Shown here: piece after piece, positions 1 to 5,363 of the stretch
Position numbering within the stretch: the first letter of the stretch is position 1
Layout: each line of letters starts with the position of its first letter
NCBI GenBank assembly: GCA_945888585.1
Contig: CAMDAI010000102.1
Coordinates: 1 to 5,363, forward strand
Origin: Rickettsia typhi
Lineage (GTDB): Bacteria > Pseudomonadota > Alphaproteobacteria > Rickettsiales > UBA1997
DNA length: 5,363 nucleotides
Reading direction: 5' to 3'
The notes under the pieces: model-generated
Database searches by the model: none
Told to the model about the DNA's origin: nothing
The model's input: the letters and a program-made list of their open reading frames with translations, nothing else
Position numbers and translations under genes: made by a program

Positions 1-991
1 TATTTTTTTGACTATCAACATCAACTTCAGAAAGTTCAATAGTTCCAGCCGCTCTAAACACATTTCCCAATTTGCTATAAACAATTTTGTTTTCTGAATC
101 AGTTAGAGAAATGTTTGGTGATAAAAATAATTCATTAGTTGGAATTGAAAGACTATAACCTTTAATTGGCAATATATTTAAATCAATACCAACTCCTTTT
201 AGTAAATCATTTCCATAACTCCCCAAAGTTGAAACATAGCAATTTCCGGTAAAAACACCCTTATCGGTATTAATTCCAGTTATCTTTTTATAATTAGTAA
301 AGATATTTTTGATCTCAGTATTATATTCAAAATTGACATTATATCTGTTTTTGCAAATCCACTCTATAGCTTTTATAAACAAGGCCGGATCACCACTAGC
401 ATCATCTTTAAAAAAGATACCGCCAGCAAGTTTCTTTTCATCAAAAAGCTTGATTAAAGTTGGTTCTTTTTTAACACACTCTTCAGCATTTAATACATCA
501 ATATCACAACCTAAAGATTCTTGAAATTCCGCTTGTTTTATGGCTTTAATAAAACTTTTTTGGTTTCGATAAAAATGTAATATACCGTCATTTTTATAAT
601 GAAAATCAATTTTTTCTTCCTTTAAAATCATAGCCAAATTATCTTTGCTATAAGAACCAATTCTAAGAATCTTTTCAGAAATATCTTTGCTTTTAGAACT
701 TCTGGAATTGCTAATGAATTTTAGCGCCCAATTAAGAAATTCTTTATTTTTTAGATCGGAAAATGATATAAATGACTTTCCTCCCAAAATTGATTTGAGC
801 ATGAATTGAAGTGAGGTTTTTGAATTCCATGGCTCAGCATGAGAAAAGCTTAATTGACCACCATTTGCATAGCTGCATGCCATGCCGCTATCTGAATTTT
901 TTTCTAAAACCGTAACCTCATAACCTGCTTTAGCTAAGTAATAGGCGGTAGTTATACCAGAAATTCCAGAACCTAGAATTATAACTTTCAT
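1..991 (-). CDS. dadA: D-amino acid dehydrogenase (DadA-type FAD oxidoreductase), 3' end cut off by window
   Basis: Reading the minus strand from the ATG at 991-989 gives 330 uninterrupted codons that run off the window start; the family is usually a little over 400 residues, so roughly the last fifth is missing. Known role: FAD-dependent oxidative deamination of D-amino acids to 2-oxo acids, with electrons passed to the membrane respiratory chain. Seen: an N-terminal Rossmann FAD motif, GSGISG at residues 7-12, and E30 at the end of the second strand (VTVLE), the usual FAD ribose ligand. Next come SYANGGQLS (40-48, matching SAANAGQIS of E. coli DadA as I recall it), EPW (53-55), a DASGDPALF segment (197-205) and PIKGYSLSIP (275-284). 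The order and spacing fit DadA along the whole visible length. The start is chosen because the FAD motif begins six residues after it. No Shine-Dalgarno site precedes it. It is divergent from addB. Related DAO-family enzymes (D-hydroxyproline dehydrogenase, glycine oxidase) are possible alternatives for substrate; the family call is firm, the substrate less so. Confidence 0.9.
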   Translation of the reverse strand, partial: MKVIILGSGISGITTAYYLAKAGYEVTVLEKNSDSGMACSYANGGQLSFSHAEPWNSKTSLQFMLKSILGGKSFISFSDLKNKEFLNWALKFISNSRSSKSKDISEKILRIGSYSKDNLAMILKEEKIDFHYKNDGILHFYRNQKSFIKAIKQAEFQESLGCDIDVLNAEECVKKEPTLIKLFDEKKLAGGIFFKDDASGDPALFIKAIEWICKNRYNVNFEYNTEIKNIFTNYKKITGINTDKGVFTGNCYVSTLGSYGNDLLKGVGIDLNILPIKGYSLSIPTNELFLSPNISLTDSENKIVYSKLGNVFRAAGTIELSEVDVDSQKN

Positions 992-1008
992 TTTTAGTTT
1001 ATTTTTAG
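990..1008. repeat. 8-bp direct repeat at the dadA start
   Basis: ATTTTTAG occurs at 990-997 and again at 1001-1008, separated by TTT, an 11-bp period. The first copy overlaps the dadA start codon (complement at 989-991). Read on the minus strand the gene is preceded by two CTAAAAAT units. It may be a small tandem duplication; no function can be assigned. Confidence 0.3.
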
Positions 1009-1018
1009 GAGATTAAAC

Positions 1019-1035
1019 TCTAAATATCATTTAGA
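1019..1035. repeat. Short perfect palindrome (7-bp arms, 3-nt centre)
   Basis: TCTAAAT (1019-1025) and ATTTAGA (1029-1035) are exact reverse complements around the centre ATC. It lies within the divergent gap, about 28 bp upstream of the dadA start codon and near the transcription start that the weak dadA promoter would give, which is a plausible place for an operator. No known regulator motif is recognised, and short AT-rich palindromes occur by chance. Confidence 0.3.
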
Positions 1036-1039
1036 AAAT

Positions 1040-1070
1040 ACTATAAGTGCCAGATTAAAAATGTAAGCAA
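1040..1070 (-). promoter_or_regulatory. Possible sigma70-like promoter for dadA
   Basis: On the minus strand TTGCTT (1070-1065) is followed after 19 bases by TATAGT (1045-1040). The hexamers resemble -35 and -10 elements, but the spacer is longer than the usual 17. In such A+T-rich DNA this can arise by chance. If real, transcription would start near 1033 and give a leader of about 40 bases that passes through the palindrome at 1019-1035. Confidence 0.25.
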
Positions 1071-1072
1071 AA

Positions 1073-1101
1073 CTTCGCCAAATGTTTTACTTAATTATAA
1101 A
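1073..1101 (+). promoter_or_regulatory. Possible promoter for addB with start close to the ATG
   Basis: A TATAAA/TTATAA box lies at 1095-1101, with only a poor -35 match (CTTCGC, 1073-1078) 16-17 bases upstream. If this -10 box is used, transcription would begin about at 1108-1110, next to the ATG at 1111, so the messenger would be leaderless or nearly so. This fits the absence of a Shine-Dalgarno site, but the evidence is weak because TATA-like strings are common in this DNA. Confidence 0.2.
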
Positions 1102-1106
1102 AAACA
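1083..1106. repeat. Imperfect inverted repeat just upstream of addB
   Basis: TGTTTT (1083-1088) pairs with AAAACA (1101-1106), and TTA (1091-1093) with TAA (1098-1100), leaving a 2-base bulge (AC, 1089-1090) and an ATTA loop. It ends four bases before the addB start codon. It could be an operator or a weak hairpin, but with almost only A-T pairs it may have no meaning. Confidence 0.2.
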
Positions 1107-1110
1107 ATTA

Positions 1111-3993
1111 ATGAATAAAAATAATATATACAATATCCAATCCAGTTATAATTTTCTTGAAAGCCTATCTTTCTTGATTTTGAATAAATATCAAAATCCA
1201 TCTGATCTTTCAAAGCTAACTATCCTACTTCCTACCAGAAGATCTTGTCGTGAAATTAAAAAAATTTTACTTAAACAATCTAAACAGAAAGCTTTAATTT
1301 TGCCTAAAATTAAAGCAATTGGAGATATAGATTCTGACGAATTTGACTTAGATTATTTGACAAATAATGATTTCAGCAATTCTCTACCCTGTCCCATGAA
1401 ATATAACTTATTGCTTATCGAAGAAATTGAAAAATGGAATAATCAGATTGGACTATTTGGAAAAAATATAAATTCCGATCAAATTGCAGCAATAGCCCTG
1501 AAACTAAAAAATTTTTTAGATGAAGCTACTAAAGAAGAAATTGACTTAAACAAAATTGATGAGGTTGATGATGCAGAATTATCAGAACATAAGCAAAAAA
1601 TTCTAAAATTTTTAAAATATTTTGGTGCGGTATGGCAAAATGACTTAAATAAAAATAATATTACTTCCACCGCCAAATATTATAATGAAATCATTAATTT
1701 TATTTCTAAAAACAAAGAAAAAACCTCCTTTTTTAAAGATCCGATTATTATTGCCGGCTCAACTGGAAGCATTAAAGCTACTGCCAATTTAATTAAAATA
1801 ATTGCTGATGATCAAAATAATTCAGTAATTTTATTTGGACTTGATACCGATTTAAAAGAGCAGAATTGGAATCTGATTACAGAATTTCATCCTCAATTTA
1901 TCTTAAAAAATCTTCTTCAATTCCTAGGAATATCACGCAATCAAGTTCAAAATCTGGAATTTAAGCAATTTGAACAAAGCAATTTGAAACGAAGAAAATT
2001 AACTTCTTATTCTACAATTCCTGCCGAAAAAACTGACAGCTGGATTAATATTGATGATCTGGATGAATCGGCGATCTCTAATCTTAGTTTAATTGAAGCT
2101 AGAAATGATTTTGACGAAGCTAAAATAATTGCAATTATAATGCGTGAAACTTTAGAAAAAAATGACAAGAATTGCGCCTTAATTAGCAATGATCAAGGTT
2201 TATGTAAAATGGTTAAAGCTATTTTACAAAAATGGGAAATTAATGTTGATGATTCTCATAATAATAATTTAGAGGATTCCAAAATAGTTAATTATTTTCT
2301 TGGAATTGGCACCTTGTTTGAAGATGATTTCAGTTCGATTAATTTACTTTCAATATTAAAAAATCCTGCAACCAAAATTGATCCAGAAAATTTAAAAAAT
2401 CTTGAATTGGAAATTTTAAGAAAAATTAACGGCAAAAAAGATTTAGAATTTTTGGATAAAAAACTTAATCAGAGCTGGTTTAGCCAATTAAAATTAACTT
2501 TAAAACCATTCTCCGATTTATTTAAAAAAGAAAAAACCAGTTTAGAAAATTTAATTAAAGCTAATATAAAATGTGCTGAAAAATTAAGTGAAAATTCCTT
2601 TTATAAATTAGAAGGAGCTGCTGAATTCATAGAATTTATAGAGGAGATACTCAGTGAAAAAATTACCAAATCATTTTTAGTTGATGTCAAAAATTATTCC
2701 AGCTTCATAAAAAAGCTAATGGCAAATTATAAATTCATAAAAGAAGAAGAATTTCACCCTCGCCTTCATATTTTATCAACAGTTGAAGCCAGATTGATGA
2801 ATTATGATTTAGTTATAATTTCCGGATTAAACGAAGGAGACTTTCCTGATAATAATTCCAAAAATGCCTGGCTTGGAAGAAGGATTTGTTTAGATTTAGG
2901 ATTTTCTGATTCAAATAAAAAAATTGGAATTTCTGCCTATGATTTTAATAATTATTTAGGCAATAAAGAAATTATTATTACCAGATCATTTAACAAGAAT
3001 AATTCTCCTACTATCAAATCTCGATTTTTATTAAAATTGGAAGCGGTCTTACAAGCAACCAATCTTTACAATCAGATTGATTTAGGAAAACATTATCATC
3101 AAATTTTAACAGCCATTTCTAATGTAGATAAAAAAGAAAATATTACCGCTCCTAAACCAAAACCAAAAATAGAAGATCGCCTCACTAAATTTTCAGTAAC
3201 TGATATTGGCAAATGGATTAGAGACCCTTATTATATATATGCAAAGCGAATTCTAAAATTAAAACCTTTGGAAGTTATTGATAAAGAACCTTCTTTTGCT
3301 GAATTTGGTAATTTTATTCACAAAACTTTAGAAAATTTTATTAAAGATTATGAAGAATTTGATTCTTACTCTAAAAAAATTGACACCCTAATTAATAAAT
3401 ATGGCAAAGAAGCTTTTAAGCTTTACTTTCCAGACGATGAAAGCAAATTATTATGGTGGCCAAAATTTGAAAATATAGCTAAATGGTTTGTAAAAAATGA
3501 AGAAGAAATTAGGAAAAATCTAAAAACAAGTTACACCGAATTAGAAGCTAATCTTTTCATAAATGGAGTTAATATTACTACTAAAATTGATCGGGTTAAT
3601 TTTTATCAAAATGGTGAGATAGAAATTATTGATTACAAAACTGGTATTGTTCCTGGTATAGGAGAAATAAAACTTGGTTTAGAACCTCAATTATCAATGG
3701 AAGCTATTATCTTAAGCGAAGGTGAAATTAAAAATTATCCAGAATTAAAAAACATTATTCCTATAAATAAAATTAATCTTTTGAATTATTATAATTTAAA
3801 AGGACGCGATAAGAGCAAAATCAATTCAGTTGAGCCTGCTCAAGATCTTATTTTTTCTGCAAAAGATGGAATTATTAAATTAATTACCTTATTTTCTAGC
3901 AAAGAAATGATATATATATCCTGTCCTAATCCAGATATTTACAAGGAAAATGACTATTGCCATTTAGCCAGAGTTTTTGAGTTTAGTAATTAA
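1111..3993 (+). CDS. addB: Double-strand break repair protein AddB, alphaproteobacterial type
   Basis: This 960-residue protein is the AddB subunit of the AddAB helicase-nuclease, which resects double-strand DNA breaks in the cytoplasm and prepares ends for RecA. The length fits the family (about 1000). The N-terminal inactivated helicase-like region carries LPTRR (40-44), AGSTGS (215-220), a LSLIEA block (325-330) and LISNDQGL (357-364). The middle has HILSTVEARL (553-562) and GLNEGDFP (572-579), followed by WLGRR and a conserved TIKSRFLLKLEAVL stretch. A proline/lysine linker (PKPKPK, 681-686) leads to the C-terminal RecB-like PD-(D/E)XK nuclease: WIRDPYYIYAK, then H737 in FGNFIHKTLE, D827 in KIDR, D841 and K843 in DYKTG, and Q860. 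All the expected nuclease residues are present, so the nuclease looks intact. No Walker A motif is seen near the N-terminus, and the four-cysteine iron-sulphur pattern of Bacillus AddB is absent; both fit the alphaproteobacterial type. The ATG is the first possible start in frame. No Shine-Dalgarno site is visible. putP, not addA, follows after 15 bp. Confidence 0.95.
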   Translation: MNKNNIYNIQSSYNFLESLSFLILNKYQNPSDLSKLTILLPTRRSCREIKKILLKQSKQKALILPKIKAIGDIDSDEFDLDYLTNNDFSNSLPCPMKYNLLLIEEIEKWNNQIGLFGKNINSDQIAAIALKLKNFLDEATKEEIDLNKIDEVDDAELSEHKQKILKFLKYFGAVWQNDLNKNNITSTAKYYNEIINFISKNKEKTSFFKDPIIIAGSTGSIKATANLIKIIADDQNNSVILFGLDTDLKEQNWNLITEFHPQFILKNLLQFLGISRNQVQNLEFKQFEQSNLKRRKLTSYSTIPAEKTDSWINIDDLDESAISNLSLIEARNDFDEAKIIAIIMRETLEKNDKNCALISNDQGLCKMVKAILQKWEINVDDSHNNNLEDSKIVNYFLGIGTLFEDDFSSINLLSILKNPATKIDPENLKNLELEILRKINGKKDLEFLDKKLNQSWFSQLKLTLKPFSDLFKKEKTSLENLIKANIKCAEKLSENSFYKLEGAAEFIEFIEEILSEKITKSFLVDVKNYSSFIKKLMANYKFIKEEEFHPRLHILSTVEARLMNYDLVIISGLNEGDFPDNNSKNAWLGRRICLDLGFSDSNKKIGISAYDFNNYLGNKEIIITRSFNKNNSPTIKSRFLLKLEAVLQATNLYNQIDLGKHYHQILTAISNVDKKENITAPKPKPKIEDRLTKFSVTDIGKWIRDPYYIYAKRILKLKPLEVIDKEPSFAEFGNFIHKTLENFIKDYEEFDSYSKKIDTLINKYGKEAFKLYFPDDESKLLWWPKFENIAKWFVKNEEEIRKNLKTSYTELEANLFINGVNITTKIDRVNFYQNGEIEIIDYKTGIVPGIGEIKLGLEPQLSMEAIILSEGEIKNYPELKNIIPINKINLLNYYNLKGRDKSKINSVEPAQDLIFSAKDGIIKLITLFSSKEMIYISCPNPDIYKENDYCHLARVFEFSN

Positions 3994-4008
3994 CCCAATT
4001 AAATAAAT

Positions 4009-5363
4009 ATGTTTAATAATTTAACCGTTATTTTGGTAGTTTGCTTTTATTTCACGATACTTATGGTTTTGGGAGTGAGGGGTTACAGAAAAACCAAAAC
4101 ATTTTCTGATTATATTTTAGGAAGCAGAAAAGTTGGACCAATTCTTGGGGCAATGAATGTGGGCGCCTCTGACATGAGCAGCTGGCTATTAATGGGCATT
4201 CCTGGTGCATTTTATCTTTATGGAATGAATCAAATTTGGATGGTTATCGGACTAATAATCGGCTCCTATTCCGGCTGGAAAATCATTGCTAAAAGACTCA
4301 GAGTTTATACTGAAATTGCCAATGATTCCTTAACCGTGTCTTCATTTCTAGAACATAGATACAACGACACCAGTAAAATTTTACGGGTTATAACTGCTGC
4401 CATTATTATATTTTTCTTTACAATTTATATAGCTTCTGGCTTTGTTGGCAGTGCTAAATTATTTGCTGAATTTTTTAACCTCAATTACATCTATGCTCTT
4501 TTAATCTCGGCAATTGCAGTAGTGTTATATGCTTTCTTAGGTGGTTTTTTAGCAGTTAGTTGGGCAGATTTACTGCAAGGTTTATTAATGTTATTTGCCC
4601 TGATTATAACTCCAATCGCTATTATTTTTAAAACCGGCGATTTTAGCTCTACCATAAGCTCAATTAAAGCTACTTCTCCACAGCACTTAAATATTTTTTA
4701 TGATACAAGTATAGTTGGAATTATTTCCGCTCTAGCTTGGGGTCTTGGCTATTTTGGTCAGCCCCATATTATCTCAAAATTTATGGCCATTGAAAAAATA
4801 AGTTACATTAAAACATCAACCAGAATTTGTATTGCCTGGATGATAATCTCTTTAATTGGAGCTGTATTAGTTGGTCTGATTGGTTATCAATATTTTATTG
4901 GTAGATCTCTTGAAAGACACGAAACTGTTTTCATTGTTGCCTCTGCCGAAATATTTCCGCCAATAATTCTTGGGGTTTTAATTGCAGCTATTTTAGCAGC
5001 AATCATGAGTACTATTAATTCACAAATTTTAATTTGTTGCAGTGCTTTAGCGGAAGATTTTTATAAAAGATTCTTTAGAAAAAATGCTGAAGATAAAGAA
5101 TTATTAATTACCACCAGAATTTCAGTTGCAATTATAACTATAATTGCAGTGTTAATTGCTACAGATGAAAATTTAACCATTCTAAGTTTAGTTGCCCACG
5201 CTTGGGCTGGATTAGGGGCTTCCATTGGACCAATTATCATTATGTCACTTTTTTGGAAAAAAACTACCAAACTTGGAGCTATAGCTGGAGTTGTTTCCGG
5301 TGGATTAGGAGCAATATTTTTTTCTATTTATTTTACTGACAGTATCTTTTCTTATGAACTTTT
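4009..5363 (+). CDS. putP: Sodium/proline symporter PutP (SSS family), 3' end cut off by window
   Basis: 451 codons are visible and the frame is open at the window end; E. coli PutP has about 500 residues, so only the last TM segment or so and the tail are missing. Known role: sodium-coupled uptake of L-proline across the inner membrane, with about 13 transmembrane helices in the LeuT fold. The protein aligns with E. coli PutP from residue 1, with no gaps through about residue 200. Seen at the same numbering as in E. coli: R40, D55 and S57 (GASDMSSW), D187 (SWADLLQ), and W244, Y248 and P252 (WGLGYFGQPH). The S340/T341 sodium-site pair appears here as S334/T335 (AAIMST) after a six-residue shorter loop. 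The cysteine that follows in E. coli (C344) is serine (S338) here. The ATG at 4009 is chosen because it gives this exact N-terminal match. It starts 15 bp after addB, with no Shine-Dalgarno site and no terminator between, so cotranscription with addB is likely. Another SSS substrate is possible but less likely given the proline-site residues. Confidence 0.93.
   Translation, partial: MFNNLTVILVVCFYFTILMVLGVRGYRKTKTFSDYILGSRKVGPILGAMNVGASDMSSWLLMGIPGAFYLYGMNQIWMVIGLIIGSYSGWKIIAKRLRVYTEIANDSLTVSSFLEHRYNDTSKILRVITAAIIIFFFTIYIASGFVGSAKLFAEFFNLNYIYALLISAIAVVLYAFLGGFLAVSWADLLQGLLMLFALIITPIAIIFKTGDFSSTISSIKATSPQHLNIFYDTSIVGIISALAWGLGYFGQPHIISKFMAIEKISYIKTSTRICIAWMIISLIGAVLVGLIGYQYFIGRSLERHETVFIVASAEIFPPIILGVLIAAILAAIMSTINSQILICCSALAEDFYKRFFRKNAEDKELLITTRISVAIITIIAVLIATDENLTILSLVAHAWAGLGASIGPIIIMSLFWKKTTKLGAIAGVVSGGLGAIFFSIYFTDSIFSYEL

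Larger units (their letters stand above)
992..1110. promoter_or_regulatory. Divergent intergenic region between dadA and addB
   Basis: This 119-bp A+T-rich gap must hold the promoters for both divergent genes. I see no tRNA, no riboswitch-like structure and no small ORF with a credible start. An AGGAG-like string on the plus strand (AGGAGA, 1008-1012 region) is followed by an immediate stop in the nearby frame and no ATG, so it is not a working ribosome binding site. The reading frame of addB is open upstream only back to a TAA at 1021-1023 and has no ATG, GTG or TTG there, which leaves the ATG at 1111 as the first possible addB start. Promoter assignments inside the gap are weak and listed separately. 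Confidence 0.6.

Noticed and set aside
309..524. Plus-strand ORF of 71 codons
   Set aside because: It lies wholly opposite the dadA coding region, which shows clear family motifs, and its translation resembles no known protein.
1007..1020. Plus-strand AGGAG-like site in the intergenic gap
   Set aside because: No ATG, GTG or TTG follows at a usable distance, and the near frame reaches a stop at once, so no small gene is supported.
1479..1676. Minus-strand ORF of 65 codons inside addB
   Set aside because: It is the antisense shadow of a conserved AddB section, with no start signals of its own.
2007..2189. Minus-strand ORF of 60 codons inside addB
   Set aside because: It overlaps well-supported AddB coding sequence and has an antisense-like composition rich in serine and isoleucine.
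3145..3180. Repeated CCAAAA-like codons in addB as a possible repeat element
   Set aside because: They encode the proline/lysine linker (residues 681-686) between the helicase-like and nuclease regions, a known kind of linker in this family.
3994..4008. Possible terminator or promoter between addB and putP
   Set aside because: The 15-bp gap has no hairpin or T-run and is too short to hold a full promoter.
5061..5270. Minus-strand ORF of 69 codons inside putP
   Set aside because: It is antisense to conserved PutP helices; its hydrophobic look comes from the complementary codons of the membrane protein.
1..5363. Mobile element, phage, defence island or CRISPR array
   Set aside because: No transposase, integrase, spaced repeats or terminal inverted repeats were seen; the three genes are ordinary housekeeping or metabolic genes with similar AT-rich composition.

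Overview
The window is ordinary chromosomal sequence from a strongly A+T-rich bacterium. The gene types point to an alphaproteobacterium with a reduced, AT-biased genome, of the kind seen in Rickettsiales-like or other host-associated or streamlined lineages. The best taxonomic clue is the complete central gene. It is an AddB of the alphaproteobacterial type, recognisable by its N-terminal LPTRR block, the AGSTGS block, the HILSTVEARL and GLNEGDFP blocks, the WIRDPYYIYAK segment before the nuclease, and the HLAR C-terminus. Taxonomy below class level is inference.

Layout: (1) 1-991, minus strand: the first 330 codons of a DadA-type FAD-dependent D-amino acid dehydrogenase, with its C-terminus cut off by the window start. 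(2) 992-1110: a 119-bp divergent intergenic region with no RNA gene. It holds weak promoter-like hexamers, a short perfect palindrome, a direct repeat touching the dadA start and an imperfect inverted repeat just before addB. (3) 1111-3993, plus strand: complete addB (960 aa). (4) 4009-5363, plus strand: putP-like sodium/proline symporter, 451 codons visible, cut off by the window end. Only 15 bp separate addB from putP and no terminator is visible, so the two may be cotranscribed.

Functionally, DadA would oxidise D-amino acids (D-alanine, and D-proline in some members) and feed electrons to the respiratory chain. PutP would import L-proline with sodium. AddB is the second subunit of the AddAB helicase-nuclease that processes double-strand DNA breaks for RecA-dependent repair. 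DadA and PutP share an amino-acid-use theme; AddB is unrelated to it. addA, often next to addB in alphaproteobacteria, is not the next gene here. None of the three genes has a recognisable Shine-Dalgarno sequence.

I see no mobile element, CRISPR array, tRNA, rRNA or clearly novel system. The second-look items are modest: the addB/putP arrangement, lack of Shine-Dalgarno sites, small repeats in the divergent promoter region, and a few residue-level differences.
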